From Pseudomonas sp. AB6 (lineage in GTDB: Bacteria > Pseudomonadota > Gammaproteobacteria > Pseudomonadales > Pseudomonadaceae): 64,000 nucleotides of DNA. The stretch is taken from NCBI RefSeq assembly GCF_034314105.1, contig NZ_JAVIWJ010000001.1:2047501-2111500 (forward strand). The letters run 5' to 3'. A program made the position numbers and the translations under genes. The notes under the pieces were generated by a model that was given only the letters and a program-made list of their open reading frames with translations, was not told the origin of the DNA and searched no databases. Below are positions 7,190 through 16,981 of the stretch, one piece after another (position 1 is the stretch's first letter; every line of letters starts with the position of its first letter).

Positions 7190-7939
7190 TCAAACCACCA
7201 TCCCATCCCTCGCCACAATTACGTTTTCTGGCAACCGATTCCTGGCCTCCATCAACCACGCATCCAGGGTATGGCCGATGTGGGTCAGCACTGCCTGTCC
7301 AGGTTTCAAATCGGCAATGCATCCCAGCGCCACATTAAGGTCATTGTGATTACGCGGCGCCTGAGGTTGCGGCGGCATAGAGCAATCCAGCACCAATACA
7401 TCCAACGCCGTTCCCTGTAGAAACGCCAAGGTCTCCTTGGGCAAACCCACCGTGTCCGTCAGGTAGGCAATCCGCCGTCCCCCACCTTCCAGCACATACC
7501 CCAAGGTCGGTTTCGAATGCACCAACGGCACCGCCGTTACACTCAACACCCCAAACTGACGGGTTTCGAAGGCACTGAACGGCTGGCTGAAATCCAGAAT
7601 CCCCGGATGCTTATACAAATCAGCCAAGCCTTGCGCGTCAACGGGGCCATGCACCGGAATCACCCAGCCCTGCCCCCAACGCAAGTGCAACAATCCTTGC
7701 GCATGGTCGGCGTGGTAATGGGTTTGCAGAATGCCGTTGAAGCTGCGGGCTGGGAAACGTTCGGTCAAGTCAGTCAAGCCGGAGTCGATCAACCAGCGCT
7801 GATCCCCGCACTCGACCAACGCGCTACAGGGCCGGCGACGCAAGCGTTGATCAGCATGAGCCGCCGCACAGGCCGGGCAAGTGCACCCGTACACCGGGAC
7901 TTGCCGAGCATCGGCGGTGCCCAGCAATGTCAGGCGCAT
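7190..7939 (-). CDS. phnP: PhnP, phosphoribosyl cyclic phosphodiesterase
   Basis: 249 residues. It opens the five-membered cyclic phosphate of 5-phosphoribosyl-1,2-cyclic phosphate, the C-P lyase product, to ribose 1,5-bisphosphate. It is a metallo-beta-lactamase-fold enzyme with the motif THYHADHAQG, and downstream LTDT and LTHIGHT supply further metal ligands. The N-terminal CTCPAC region gives the extra zinc site known for PhnP. The start at 7939 fits the family N-terminus (MRLTLLGTADARQVPVYGC). It overlaps the phnN end by 10 nt, so the genes are translationally coupled, and it is the last gene of the phn operon. Confidence 0.93.
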   Translation of the reverse strand: MRLTLLGTADARQVPVYGCTCPACAAAHADQRLRRRPCSALVECGDQRWLIDSGLTDLTERFPARSFNGILQTHYHADHAQGLLHLRWGQGWVIPVHGPVDAQGLADLYKHPGILDFSQPFSAFETRQFGVLSVTAVPLVHSKPTLGYVLEGGGRRIAYLTDTVGLPKETLAFLQGTALDVLVLDCSMPPQPQAPRNHNDLNVALGCIADLKPGQAVLTHIGHTLDAWLMEARNRLPENVIVARDGMVV

Positions 7940-8499
7940 GCAGGGTCTTTGCCGATTAACGTCATCAAGCGTGCAAGGGTGTGTGCAATAGGCCCGGAGT
8001 TGTCCAACAGCCACAGCCCAATGTTCTCGCTGGCCATTAGCGTTGCTGCGAAATCAGCGTTACGCACTAACCGCGCTTCAATCTCGGGCAGGGACTCACG
8101 GCCCCGAGCCAACAAGCGTTCACGCAAAATGTCTTGGTCTACTGTTAGCAGCAGCGCGAGCAAATCCGGGTAACGTTGCCGCGCTTGAGCCAAATGCGCA
8201 CGCGAGCCATTAACGAGCACGTCCAGCCCTGAATCGAGCCAGGTGTTGATCTCGCTGGGAATTCCATAGTGCAGCCCGTTGGCCTGCCAGTTGAGGGCGA
8301 ATTCGCCCTCAGCCTGCATGGCAATGAATTGATCGACGCTGACGGCTTGCGCCGCCTCGCCAACCGCTTCGGCCGAGCGCGTGATGACCCGGCGCACGAT
8401 CCGGCAGCCCTGAGCGGACAACGGATCGCGCGCAGCATCCAGCAGGCTGTCTTTGCCCGAACCGGAAGGCCCGATGAGATAGATCAACCTGCCTGCCAT
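7930..8499 (-). CDS. phnN: PhnN, ribose 1,5-bisphosphate phosphokinase
   Basis: 189 residues. It phosphorylates ribose 1,5-bisphosphate to PRPP, closing the phosphonate route. The P-loop is GPSGSGKDS at residues 9-17, and the rest follows the guanylate-kinase-like fold (TRSAEAVGE lid region). The ATG at 8499 overlaps the phnM stop as TGATG; a longer frame upstream lies inside phnM and is unlikely to be used. With PhnP it converts the cyclic product into a nucleotide precursor. Confidence 0.93.
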   Translation of the reverse strand: MAGRLIYLIGPSGSGKDSLLDAARDPLSAQGCRIVRRVITRSAEAVGEAAQAVSVDQFIAMQAEGEFALNWQANGLHYGIPSEINTWLDSGLDVLVNGSRAHLAQARQRYPDLLALLLTVDQDILRERLLARGRESLPEIEARLVRNADFAATLMASENIGLWLLDNSGPIAHTLARLMTLIGKDPACA

Positions 8500-9644
8500 C
8501 AAAACACCCTCTTCGCTTGTCGCCACACCTGTTGAATGACCGGTAATCCGTCCTGATTTTTTGCCTGAATCAGGTCAGCCTGTAACCCCACGCGGATCTC
8601 GCCGCGGTCATCGAGTCCAGCCGCCTGAGCCGGGGCGCGACTGACCATGCCCACCGCTTGCGGCAACTCACAGGCATTGTCTTGCGCGGCTAATAAAAAG
8701 GCCGCCTGTAGCAGGCTGGCGGGATAGTAATCGCTGGACAGAATATCCAGTAATCCCTCTTTAGCAAGGTCGGCCGCCGCCACGTTACCCGAGTGAGAAC
8801 CGCCGCGCACGATGTTCGGCGCCCCCATCAATACCCCCATGCTCAACCGGTGGCTGCCACGCGCGGCTTCCAAAGTGGTTGGGAACTCGGCGATGGTCAT
8901 GCCGTATCCAGCCGACTCTTCGACGTGAGCCAAAGTCGCGTCGTCGTGACTGGCCACTGACAACCCGCGAGCCAAACAATCTTCAACAATGGCACGCCGA
9001 TAACGGTCGCTGAACTCGCGAGAGTTCGCCGTCTGAAACACAATAAATTCGTCCATCTGCGTGGTGGTCAGCTGGTATTTACCCATGTAGTACTCGCGGT
9101 ACTTGGATTCAAGGGCAAATTGGCGCTGGCCCGGCGAATGGTCCATCACCGACACCAATTGCACCAGCGGGTGTTCCACCAAGTCGCGAAACACGCTCAA
9201 GGTGTCCGGATGGCAGAGCTCGCAACGCAAATGCAGACGGTGATCGGCGCGAGTCAGGCCCGCTGCACTGGCGCTGGCAATCGCCTCCAACATCCCAGGC
9301 AATTTCTTCATGCGATTGCCCTTGGGATTGACGTCGCCGATAGACAGCGCGTCGAACACCGTAGTGATGCCTGCCGCAATGATTTGGGCGTCGTGACTCA
9401 GCACCGCCGAGGTTGAGGGCCAGTCCACACCGGGGCGCGGGGTCATGTGTTTTTCCAGATTATCGGTGTGCAGCTCAATCAAGCCTGGTAGCAGATAATC
9501 GCCCTGCATGTCCTGCGCCTGGGGCAAGCGACTGCGGCCCTCATCCACCTCGGCGATCATGCCATTGCGCACCACCACCGTTCCGTTGAACACCCGGTCG
9601 GCAGTGACCACTTGGGCATTGCTGAGGATCTGTTCAGTCAGCAT
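8499..9644 (-). CDS. phnM: PhnM, alpha-D-ribose 1-methylphosphonate 5-triphosphate diphosphohydrolase
   Basis: 381 residues of the amidohydrolase superfamily. It removes diphosphate from the triphosphate made by PhnGHIL, giving the 5-phosphate that PhnJ cleaves. The metal site begins with [15 protein letters not shown] (about residues 52-66) and continues with ASHDDAT (about 224-230). The C-terminal [12 protein letters not shown] strand is typical. Its start overlaps the end of phnL by 7 nt, so it is coupled to the upstream gene. Confidence 0.95.
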   Translation of the reverse strand: MLTEQILSNAQVVTADRVFNGTVVVRNGMIAEVDEGRSRLPQAQDMQGDYLLPGLIELHTDNLEKHMTPRPGVDWPSTSAVLSHDAQIIAAGITTVFDALSIGDVNPKGNRMKKLPGMLEAIASASAAGLTRADHRLHLRCELCHPDTLSVFRDLVEHPLVQLVSVMDHSPGQRQFALESKYREYYMGKYQLTTTQMDEFIVFQTANSREFSDRYRRAIVEDCLARGLSVASHDDATLAHVEESAGYGMTIAEFPTTLEAARGSHRLSMGVLMGAPNIVRGGSHSGNVAAADLAKEGLLDILSSDYYPASLLQAAFLLAAQDNACELPQAVGMVSRAPAQAAGLDDRGEIRVGLQADLIQAKNQDGLPVIQQVWRQAKRVF

Positions 9645-10354
9645 GGCGCGGTTTCCTGGATGATCACGGCACTGGGCGTCATGTCGAGGTGACGGTCAGC
9701 CACCGCTTCACGGGCGGTATGGTCGTGGAATATGCCGATCAAAGCGGCGCCTGCCGCTTTGGCTTCCTGCATCAGTTCCAGCACCACCTGGCGATTTGTG
9801 TCGTCCAGCGATGCGGTGGGTTCATCCAACAGCATTACTGGCCACTCGACCATGAAGCCTCGGGCAATATTGATCCGCTGCTGCTCGCCCCCGGAAAACG
9901 TGCTGGGCGCCAATTGCCACAGGCGTTGCGGGATGTTCAACCGGGACAACAAATGCTCTGCCCGAGCCTTGGCTTTTTCCTTCGTCCAACCTCGGGCCAG
10001 CGCCGGTTCCATCACCACATCCAGACTGGCAACCCGTGGAATCACCCGCAGGAATTGGCTAACGTAACCCAAAGTTTGCTGGCGCACTGCCAATATCTCC
10101 CGCGGTTGGGCACCCACCAGTTCCAGCCATTCGCCCGCATGACACAGCCGAATGCTGCCGCCGGCGGGTAGATAATTGCCATACAGCGTGCGCAACAAGG
10201 TGCTTTTTCCAGCGCCAGATTGCCCGTGAAGTACCAAACATTCACCGGCACTGACGGTAAAGCTCAGGCCATCAAGAACATTGAGCACCACGCCGTTTTG
10301 CTGATGCAGCGTGAAGGTTTTTGAGAGGTCTCGGACCTCAATCAACGTGTTCAT
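9638..10354 (-). CDS. phnL: PhnL, C-P lyase ABC-type ATPase subunit
   Basis: 238 residues from the ATG at 10354. GAGGTGA lies ideally before it; a GTG three codons upstream is open but overlaps this ribosome-binding site. Walker A is GQSGAGKST, the signature is FSGGEQQR and Walker B is [12 protein letters not shown]. PhnL acts with PhnG, PhnH and PhnI in forming ribose 1-phosphonate triphosphate and is not a transporter subunit. A 55-bp gap separates it from phnK. Confidence 0.94.
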   Translation of the reverse strand: MNTLIEVRDLSKTFTLHQQNGVVLNVLDGLSFTVSAGECLVLHGQSGAGKSTLLRTLYGNYLPAGGSIRLCHAGEWLELVGAQPREILAVRQQTLGYVSQFLRVIPRVASLDVVMEPALARGWTKEKAKARAEHLLSRLNIPQRLWQLAPSTFSGGEQQRINIARGFMVEWPVMLLDEPTASLDDTNRQVVLELMQEAKAAGAALIGIFHDHTAREAVADRHLDMTPSAVIIQETAPC

Positions 10355-10409
10355 CAAGCTCACCTCGAAAAGACGGCGACGACTGAATGCTGACCAGTCG
10401 CCAGTTAAA

Positions 10410-11228
10410 TTACGGTTGCAGCACCGACGACACCAGCAGCTGCGAATAAGGGTGCTGCGGATCGTCTAGGATCTGGTCTGTCAGACCCGATTCCACGACG
10501 CGTGAACGACGCATCACCATCAACCGATCCGCCAACAGTCGAGCCACCGCCAAATCGTGGGTGACGATCACCACAGCCAGATCCAACTCGCGCACCAGAC
10601 CGCGCAATAGGTCGAGCAAACGCGCCTGCACCGACACATCAAGGCCGCCGGTTGGCTCATCCATGAACACCAGACGCGGACCAGAAACGAGATTGCGAGC
10701 GATCTGCAAGCGTTGTTGCATGCCGCCGGAAAAGGCCCGTGGCAGATCGTCAATGCGCAGAGGGTCAATTTCAACCTGGCTCAGCCAGTCGATTCCGGCC
10801 GCCCGCAGCTCGCCGTAGTTGCGAACGCCTTGGGCCATCAGGCGCTCACCAATGTTGGCGCCAGCCGAGACACCCATTCGCAGACCGTCACGCGGGCTTT
10901 GCTCGACAAAGCCCCATTCGGTGCGCAGCAACGTGCGGCGTTCGGCTTCGCTGGCGCTATAGAGGTCTAACCAGTCGCCTTCTTTGCGCCGATAAGCGAT
11001 GGCGCCACTGTCTGGCGGGCAACGGCCGCTTAGCAACGACAACAAGGTCGATTTACCCGAGCCGGACTCGCCGACAATCCCCAACACTTCACCGGGATAT
11101 AAGTCGAAATCAACACCCTGACAGCCCTTATCCGGGCCATACAAAAACGACAAACCACGGACTTTAAGCAGCGGTTGCGCACGGTCGGCCTGACGGTCGT
11201 GTTGAGGCATTTTCGCAGGGCTGTTCAT
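10410..11228 (-). CDS. phnK: PhnK, C-P lyase complex ABC-type ATPase subunit
   Basis: 272 residues. Walker A is GESGSGKST, the signature is FSGGMQQR and Walker B is [12 protein letters not shown]. In E. coli PhnK docks on PhnJ in the core complex and remodels it using ATP; it does not take part in transport. Its ATG overlaps the phnJ stop in an ATGA arrangement. The sequence resembles oligopeptide-transporter ATPases, as PhnK proteins generally do. Confidence 0.94.
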   Translation of the reverse strand: MNSPAKMPQHDRQADRAQPLLKVRGLSFLYGPDKGCQGVDFDLYPGEVLGIVGESGSGKSTLLSLLSGRCPPDSGAIAYRRKEGDWLDLYSASEAERRTLLRTEWGFVEQSPRDGLRMGVSAGANIGERLMAQGVRNYGELRAAGIDWLSQVEIDPLRIDDLPRAFSGGMQQRLQIARNLVSGPRLVFMDEPTGGLDVSVQARLLDLLRGLVRELDLAVVIVTHDLAVARLLADRLMVMRRSRVVESGLTDQILDDPQHPYSQLLVSSVLQP

Positions 11229-12100
11229 CGGCCAGACTCCTGTTCACGGCTGCGTTGAGCGCAATAATCGGTGTCCGAACAGACGAAGCTTTGGGTGCCT
11301 GCGTCGTCGAGGATCAACTCATCGAGGTAGGAATCGCGGCTGCCGCAGATCGCGCAGCATTCATCCCATTTCTGTATTTCGAAAGGGTGGTCTTCGAAGT
11401 CCAGGCTCACCACGTTGGTGTATGGCGGGACAGCGTACAGGCGCTTTTCCCGCCCTGCACCGAACAGCATCAGTGCTGGACTCATGTGAAGCTTCGGGTT
11501 GTCGAATTTCGGAATCGGCGACGGGTCCATCACGTAGCGCTCATCGACCATCACCGGGTAGGCATAGCTGGTGGCGATATGGCCAAAGGTGGCGATGTCT
11601 TCGTACAGCTTTACGTGCATCACCCCATAATCGTTGAGTGCGTGCATCGTCCGGGTCTCGGTTTCCGATGGCTCGATAAAACGCAGCGGTTCCGGGATTG
11701 GCACTTGATACACCAGGATTTGATCGAGGTGCAGCGGCATTTCCGGAATTCGGTGACGTGTCTGAATCACCGTTGCTTCCTGCGTGCGCTCAGTGGTGGC
11801 AATTCCCGCTGTACGGGCAAAAAAACGCCGAATCGAGACCGCGTTAGTTGTGTCATCCGCCCCTTGGTCGATTACTTTAAGCACGTCATCGGTGTCAAGA
11901 ATCGCTGCGGTCAATTGCATCCCGCCCGTGCCCCACCCATAAGGCAGCGGCATCTCACGGCCGCCAAATGGCACCTGATAACCCGGAATAGCTACGGCCT
12001 TGAGTAGCCCACGGCGAATCATGCGTTTGGTTTGCTCATCCAGGTAAGCAAAGTTGTAAGCCTCGTCCCGCGCCGGGCGGACGTCGGTATGGCTGCTCAT
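11225..12100 (-). CDS. phnJ: PhnJ, alpha-D-ribose 1-methylphosphonate 5-phosphate C-P lyase
   Basis: 291 residues; the radical-SAM enzyme that breaks the C-P bond. The [4Fe-4S] and catalytic cysteines are visible as C-x2-C-x21-C-x5-C at C249, C252, C274 and C280. They correspond to E. coli C241, C244, C266 and C272. The glycyl-radical residue (E. coli G32) corresponds to G40 in AIPGYQVPFGG. An extra Cys directly precedes C249. The start at 12100 overlaps the phnI stop by 4 nt; the longer open frame upstream lies inside phnI. All key residues are intact, so the pathway should be functional. Confidence 0.97.
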   Translation of the reverse strand: MSSHTDVRPARDEAYNFAYLDEQTKRMIRRGLLKAVAIPGYQVPFGGREMPLPYGWGTGGMQLTAAILDTDDVLKVIDQGADDTTNAVSIRRFFARTAGIATTERTQEATVIQTRHRIPEMPLHLDQILVYQVPIPEPLRFIEPSETETRTMHALNDYGVMHVKLYEDIATFGHIATSYAYPVMVDERYVMDPSPIPKFDNPKLHMSPALMLFGAGREKRLYAVPPYTNVVSLDFEDHPFEIQKWDECCAICGSRDSYLDELILDDAGTQSFVCSDTDYCAQRSREQESGR

Positions 12101-13203
12101 CGCTGATTCTCCTGGACGCCGGTTTTGCCTACAGTGAGTGCAACTGCTGCAGGCTTGCGCAGTTTGCGGATCAGTTCGAGTTCGGATTGAAAGTCGACGT
12201 AATGCGGCAGTTTCAAATGAGAAACAAAACCAGCCGCTTCGACGTTGTCGCAATGGCTAAGCACAAACTCCTCCTGCTGCGCCGGTGACTCTATTTCTTC
12301 GTTGAACTCTGCAGCGCGTAGCGAACGGTCCACCAGCGCCATCCCCATAGCCTTACGCTCGGCTTGGCCAAACGTCAGGCCATAACCGCGAGTGAATTGG
12401 GGCAACTCCGTGGCCGAACCGACAAACTGATTGACCATCTCGCACTCGGTGATTTCGATACTGCCGATGTTGATGGGAAAGCCCAACTCTTCAGGGTCTA
12501 TCCAAACCTCGACCTCGCCGATGCGAATTTCTCCGGCGAATGGATGATTACGACCGTAACCACGTTGTGTGGAATAGCCCAGTGCCAACAAAAAACCTTC
12601 GTCACCACGGGCCAACGCCTGCAAGCGCTGGGCACGGCTGGACGGAAACTCCATAGGGTTACGGGTGATATCAGCAATCGCTGCGTCACTACGGGTTTCG
12701 TTCTTCACCAAGCCTTCGTTGGCCAGTAACCCCAGTACCCGTGGACAAGGGTCCAAACGTGCCCCGTCTTCCAGTTTTGGCCCCGGATGTTCACCTTCCG
12801 CCAATAAGGCAAAGTCGAGCAGACGATGGGTGTAATCAAAGGTTGGGCCGAGCAACTGTCCGCCTGGCACATCCTTGAAAGTTGCCGATAAACGACGGCT
12901 CAATTGCATGTCCGAGGTATCAATCGGCAGGCTGCCGGTGAAGCGTGGCAGCGTGGTTCGATAGGCGCGCAGCAGGAAGATCGCTTCAACCAGATCCCCG
13001 GCCGCCTGCTTGATCGCCAACGCCGCCAGTTGTTCGTCATAGAGCGAGCCTTCGCTCATGACCCGAGCAACGGCCAGAGGCAATTGCTGACGAATTTGTT
13101 CAACGGCCACTTCAGCAATCGAGGTGTCGCCCCGGCGTCTTTTTGCCAACAGACGATGGGCGTTGTCGATGGCCTGTTCGCCACCTTTGACGGCTACGTA
13201 CAT
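12097..13203 (-). CDS. phnI: PhnI, C-P lyase core/nucleosidase subunit
   Basis: 368 residues, colinear with E. coli PhnI from MYVAVKGGEQAIDNAH onward. It carries the purine-nucleosidase activity that, with PhnG, PhnH and PhnL, exchanges the base of ATP for a phosphonate. The sequence is complete and no frameshift is seen. The ATG overlaps the phnH TAA by one base (TAATG), indicating coupled translation. Confidence 0.95.
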   Translation of the reverse strand: MYVAVKGGEQAIDNAHRLLAKRRRGDTSIAEVAVEQIRQQLPLAVARVMSEGSLYDEQLAALAIKQAAGDLVEAIFLLRAYRTTLPRFTGSLPIDTSDMQLSRRLSATFKDVPGGQLLGPTFDYTHRLLDFALLAEGEHPGPKLEDGARLDPCPRVLGLLANEGLVKNETRSDAAIADITRNPMEFPSSRAQRLQALARGDEGFLLALGYSTQRGYGRNHPFAGEIRIGEVEVWIDPEELGFPINIGSIEITECEMVNQFVGSATELPQFTRGYGLTFGQAERKAMGMALVDRSLRAAEFNEEIESPAQQEEFVLSHCDNVEAAGFVSHLKLPHYVDFQSELELIRKLRKPAAVALTVGKTGVQENQR

Positions 13204-13814
13204 TAGGCAACCTCCCCGGTCACAGTATCGGTTTGCGCCACGCTGACACGGGTGCTTCGCGGCAGGCCAATAACGCCGTTGCCCGCGAGGAAGAACGCGT
13301 CCAATCCACGTGGGAAATCATTACGGGCGTCACGTTCGCCCCAGAAGCCGTCAGCCAATGGCAACGCCACTTGGTTTTCGCTTTGAATACCAGGGCCGCG
13401 CCAAGTCAGGTGGCGTCCGCCATCCAACTGTTGCAGCTGAATAAAAAGCGTGCAGGACTGATCCGGATAACGATCGTTGCCCAACTCAAAACCACGCAGG
13501 TCACCCAATTCGCTGTCGTCGAGCAAGGCAAAGCGCGCCTGCTCGCGGGTGCCGACAATCGGGCAGCCGCAGTGAAAGGTCAGGTTCGCGCGAATGATCG
13601 GGGTATCGAAAGCCGGGGCGAGCCATAACGGGGTGTCCACATCCAGCAATGCCAGGCACAGCGCGTAACTGGCCGGCGCCAGGCCTTCCAGCGGCGGAGC
13701 ATTCATTGGCTGAACAACGCCGGGGCCGGCCAGGGCCTTGAGCGCTGAACGAAAACTGCGCACGGAGTCCAGCACGGAGTCGGCGAACGCCGGTTGCAAT
13801 AGGGTTGCGTTCAT
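13203..13814 (-). CDS. phnH: PhnH, C-P lyase core subunit
   Basis: 203 residues, the usual family length. It is a PLP-transferase-like fold without cofactor that dimerises within the PhnGHIJ core. The N-terminus (LQPAFADSVLDSVRSFRSALKALAGPG) is a recognisable family block. The start overlaps the phnG stop by one base (TGATG). Confidence 0.95.
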   Translation of the reverse strand: MNATLLQPAFADSVLDSVRSFRSALKALAGPGVVQPMNAPPLEGLAPASYALCLALLDVDTPLWLAPAFDTPIIRANLTFHCGCPIVGTREQARFALLDDSELGDLRGFELGNDRYPDQSCTLFIQLQQLDGGRHLTWRGPGIQSENQVALPLADGFWGERDARNDFPRGLDAFFLAGNGVIGLPRSTRVSVAQTDTVTGEVA

Positions 13815-14296
13815 CAGTCTTCTCCTCGCACCAGGGTGAAGAATTCAACCTTAGTGGCAGCGGTTTCGGCCTCTTTGGCGGCGCGGCGAGTGGCGTGCAC
13901 TTTAGCCAGAGGTTCTATCAACTCACATAACCAGCGCGCCTGTTGCGAGCCCTGCAAATGCGCATCGGCCAGCGCGGCCAGTTCGGCATGTACCTTGTCG
14001 CGCCCTGCGACGTAGCTGAAACCGGTGCGGCCATCCGCTAGACGCACTACGCAACGGGTGACAGTCATCTCACCGACGTTGAATGGCGCACCCGTGCCGC
14101 CCATGCGACCACGGACCAGAGTCATACCAATTTCGGGAGCACGAATCAGTTGATATTCGGTGTCACGCAAGGCCGTTTCGTGAAGGTTTAAATCGACACG
14201 TTGGGCGTGGGCCAGCACGCTGATCCACTGTTGACGGGCAGTGGTCATGGCTAGAGGAGCGGGATTCATTTTCGACATCTCCATTTGGCTCTTCAT
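13814..14296 (-). CDS. phnG: PhnG, C-P lyase core subunit
   Basis: 160 residues; E. coli PhnG has 150, so an internal Met such as residue 6 could be the true start. Conserved blocks include RQQWISVLAHA, PEIGMTLVRGRMGGTGAPFNVGEMTVTRC and GRTGFSYVAGRD. It is part of the phosphonate-to-ribose transfer complex. Only 12 nt separate it from the phnF stop, so regulator and enzymes are co-transcribed. Confidence 0.94.
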   Translation of the reverse strand: MKSQMEMSKMNPAPLAMTTARQQWISVLAHAQRVDLNLHETALRDTEYQLIRAPEIGMTLVRGRMGGTGAPFNVGEMTVTRCVVRLADGRTGFSYVAGRDKVHAELAALADAHLQGSQQARWLCELIEPLAKVHATRRAAKEAETAATKVEFFTLVRGED

Positions 14297-14308
14297 TTGA
14301 ACTCTTTA

Positions 14309-15013
14309 TCAGGTCAAGACTTGATACTGAAAACGGTCTGAACGGCTAGTGGATTGTGAGAGCTCCACCGGCTGGCCGGAGTTATCACGGGAAAGGGTCA
14401 GGACGCTGAGCACCGGCAAGTGTCGAGGCATCAATAACAAACCCGCCTCTTCACGGCTCGGCAGGCGGGCGCCGATCAGACTGAAAGTACGGGTCAACGG
14501 TAGATCATGTTCAGCAAAAAATTTCCGTAGTGAACCGCCGCAGTAGGTTGCTAATAGATCACTGCGGCTGGCGCAATAACGGTGGCGAATCAAGCTCACC
14601 GGCTGACCGTCGACCAAACGCAAGGTCTGCAGCTCGATGAGCGGTGCCTGATCAGCCAGTCCTAAATGCGTAACCTCATCGCGATTGGCCAGGCAGATCC
14701 GGCGCTGCAATAAACGCGCTTCGACGCCATGGCCCAAGGCGGAAACCGATTGGCTATAGGCGCTTTCGGCAGCCATTGGGTAAATCAATCGACGTTCCAA
14801 CACCTGCGTACCTTTGCCTTGTTGCCGCAGCAAGCTGCCCTCCAACACCAATTCGTCAATGGCACGCCGTACGGTGTGGCGATTGACTGAAAAACGCGCA
14901 GCCAAGCGAATTTCTGCTGGCAGGTATTCCCCTGGCTGATAGTCGTCAAGTTCCCTGCGTAAGGTGTCCGCTAGCTCGCGGTAAACCGGTTCAACTCGTC
15001 TAGACAAGTGCAT
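14309..15013 (-). CDS. phnF: PhnF, GntR/HutC-family regulator of phosphonate metabolism
   Basis: 234 residues from the ATG at 15013. The frame is open further upstream but the extension lies in phnE and is not protein-like. An N-terminal winged HTH (RELADTLRRELDDYQPGEYLPAEIRLAARFSVNRHTVRRAIDEL, about 10-60) is followed by a UTRA ligand-binding domain. It probably represses or fine-tunes the operon in response to a pathway intermediate. Main control by phosphate is expected at the candidate PHO box before phnC. Confidence 0.92.
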   Translation of the reverse strand: MHLSRRVEPVYRELADTLRRELDDYQPGEYLPAEIRLAARFSVNRHTVRRAIDELVLEGSLLRQQGKGTQVLERRLIYPMAAESAYSQSVSALGHGVEARLLQRRICLANRDEVTHLGLADQAPLIELQTLRLVDGQPVSLIRHRYCASRSDLLATYCGGSLRKFFAEHDLPLTRTFSLIGARLPSREEAGLLLMPRHLPVLSVLTLSRDNSGQPVELSQSTSRSDRFQYQVLT

Positions 15014-15048
15014 GATTAAAAAAAGCGCCGCCAGGCGCACCCTCTTCG

Positions 15049-15837
15049 TTAGATGAACTGTTTGCGCAGGCGCTGCGACAGGATGTCGATCACGCTTACC
15101 ACGAGAATAATGATCAGCAACACAGCGCAAGTTTGGGTGAACTGAAATGAGCGAATGTTCTCCCAAAGAATCACGCCGATTCCCCCGGCCCCGACCATCC
15201 CCACCACCGTCGCCGAACGTACATTGGACTCGAAGCGATACAACGCGTATGAAATCCACAGTGGCAATACCTGCGGGATAACCCCATAGATGACTTCTTG
15301 CAACGCGCTGGCACCGGTAGCCCGCACACCTTCAACAGGGCCGGGATCGATGGCTTCAACCGCTTCAGCGAACAGCTTGGCAAGCACGCCGGTGGTACCG
15401 ATCCACAACGCCAGCACACCCGCAAAGGGGCCAAGACCGACAGCCACTACGAACAACATGGCGAACACCATCTCATTGATTGATCGGAACGCGTCCATCA
15501 CCCGGCGCACCGGCTGATGAACCCACCACGGCGTAATGTTCTCAGCGCAGAGAATGCCCAGCGGCACCGAGCAGATGATCGCCAGTACGGTGCCCCACAC
15601 AGCGATTTGCACCGTAACCAGCATTTCCCTCAGGTAAGAACGCCATTCATGAAAGTCCGGCGGAAAAAAGTCGGCAGCGAACGTCGCCATGTTTCCGGAA
15701 TCACGGTACAGCGCCAGCGGGTTCATTTCGGCGCCGTGCCAGGACCAAACCAACAAAGCGAGGACCAAGCCCCATCCTATGTAGCGCGACCAAGTGCGTT
15801 TGCCGACGGCGTCGACGTATGCGGCATGGGTAGTCAT
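15049..15837 (-). CDS. phnE: PhnE, phosphonate ABC transporter permease
   Basis: 262 residues with several membrane helices. The first is at about 18-36 ([15 protein letters not shown]). The BPD_transp_1 loop with the EAA-type region [27 protein letters not shown] lies at about 165-195. It forms the inner-membrane channel for PhnC and PhnD. It is a single intact copy, unlike genomes where phnE is duplicated or frameshifted. Confidence 0.94.
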   Translation of the reverse strand: MTTHAAYVDAVGKRTWSRYIGWGLVLALLVWSWHGAEMNPLALYRDSGNMATFAADFFPPDFHEWRSYLREMLVTVQIAVWGTVLAIICSVPLGILCAENITPWWVHQPVRRVMDAFRSINEMVFAMLFVVAVGLGPFAGVLALWIGTTGVLAKLFAEAVEAIDPGPVEGVRATGASALQEVIYGVIPQVLPLWISYALYRFESNVRSATVVGMVGAGGIGVILWENIRSFQFTQTCAVLLIIILVVSVIDILSQRLRKQFI

Positions 15838-15911
15838 AAAAAGCTCTCGAACATTAAATATTCAAAGGCAGCGACACGCGACGCCTTCCCTGGCGGTCGG
15901 GTCAGCCGCAA

Positions 15912-16916
15912 TTAACCGGCGCTTGCAGTGTTTTTCTTGTCGAGCTCAGTCATGCGCTGTTGCAATTTGGCCAAGCCGCTGTCGATGTCCTTCAAACGTT
16001 CAGTTTTTTCCTTGTCGTTCAGCGTGGTACTGGCGACGACTTCGTTGCGTTGTTTGAACAACTCAAGCTGACGAATCGGCAGCAGTTGGTCATCGGAAGA
16101 CGGTAGGAACTTGCCCAACTGCATGTCTTTAAGAACCGCCTTCTCGTGATCGGTATCGCCATAGGTAGCGAAAAATTCACGGATTTTGGCTTTATCGGCA
16201 TCAGGCAGACTTTTGCTCCAGACCATTGGATCGGCCGGAATCAAGGGTGATTTCCAGATCACTTTGAGCATCGCGGTCTTGTCCGGCTGCGTAACAGCCA
16301 GACGGTCCCAGCTTTCGGTGTTGAAGGTCGCGACATCCAGCTGGCCTTTAACCACGCTCAGGGCATTCACTTCATGGCTTGAATTCAAGGTACGTTTAAA
16401 CGCAGTGGCCGCATTCACATGGTTCTTGGCGAAGACGTAATAACCCGGGACCAAATAGCCTGAAGTCGAATTCGGATCGCCGTTACCAAAGGTCAGGTTT
16501 TTGGCATTTTTCAACATGTCTTCAACGGAATTTATCGGGCTGTCCTTTCGCACAATCAACAGGCTCCAGTAACCGGCGGCACCATTGGCAGCGGCGGTCT
16601 GGGCGAAGATTTCACCATTGGAACGATCGACAGCTTCCATCGCACCCTTATTGCCCAACCAGGCGATATCGACCTTATTAAAGCGCATACCCTGAATCAA
16701 ACCGGCGTAGTCAGAAGCGAAGGTGGCGTTGACTTTCAGGCCGGTTTTTTTCGACATATCGTCGAGAAACGGTTGCCAGATGCTCTTGAGGTTGGTCGAT
16801 GACTCGGTGGACATAAGGCCGAAATTGATGACTTTCTCTTCCGCCTGAGCAGTGCCCAGACAGAAGGTTGCCAACAAAGCGGTAAACGCGAAAACGCGAC
16901 CGATACGATTCAACAT
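15912..16916 (-). CDS. phnD: PhnD, periplasmic phosphonate-binding protein
   Basis: 334 residues with a clear signal peptide (residues 1 to about 25, ending TAQA). The mature part (EEKVINFGLMSTESSTNLKSIWQPF) is typical of PhnD, and the family SGYL..GYYVF block follows (NSTSGYLVPGYYVFAKNH). It delivers phosphonates to PhnE/PhnC. The ATG at 16916 with CAGGAA upstream fits the signal peptide; the longer open frame adds a non-signal stretch. Confidence 0.94.
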   Translation of the reverse strand: MLNRIGRVFAFTALLATFCLGTAQAEEKVINFGLMSTESSTNLKSIWQPFLDDMSKKTGLKVNATFASDYAGLIQGMRFNKVDIAWLGNKGAMEAVDRSNGEIFAQTAAANGAAGYWSLLIVRKDSPINSVEDMLKNAKNLTFGNGDPNSTSGYLVPGYYVFAKNHVNAATAFKRTLNSSHEVNALSVVKGQLDVATFNTESWDRLAVTQPDKTAMLKVIWKSPLIPADPMVWSKSLPDADKAKIREFFATYGDTDHEKAVLKDMQLGKFLPSSDDQLLPIRQLELFKQRNEVVASTTLNDKEKTERLKDIDSGLAKLQQRMTELDKKNTASAG

Positions 16917-16981
16917 GGGCAGGTTCCTGAGAGAGAAATAGTCAGTGGGATGGTTTGAACGGCAACATTTCCAAACCCCAA

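Noticed and set aside
7517..8173. 218-codon plus-strand frame over phnP/phnN
   Set aside because: Lies opposite two well-recognised enzymes and has no protein-like pattern.
11255..12007. 250-codon plus-strand frame over phnJ
   Set aside because: Antisense shadow of phnJ, whose iron-sulfur cysteines and glycyl residue fix the true frame.
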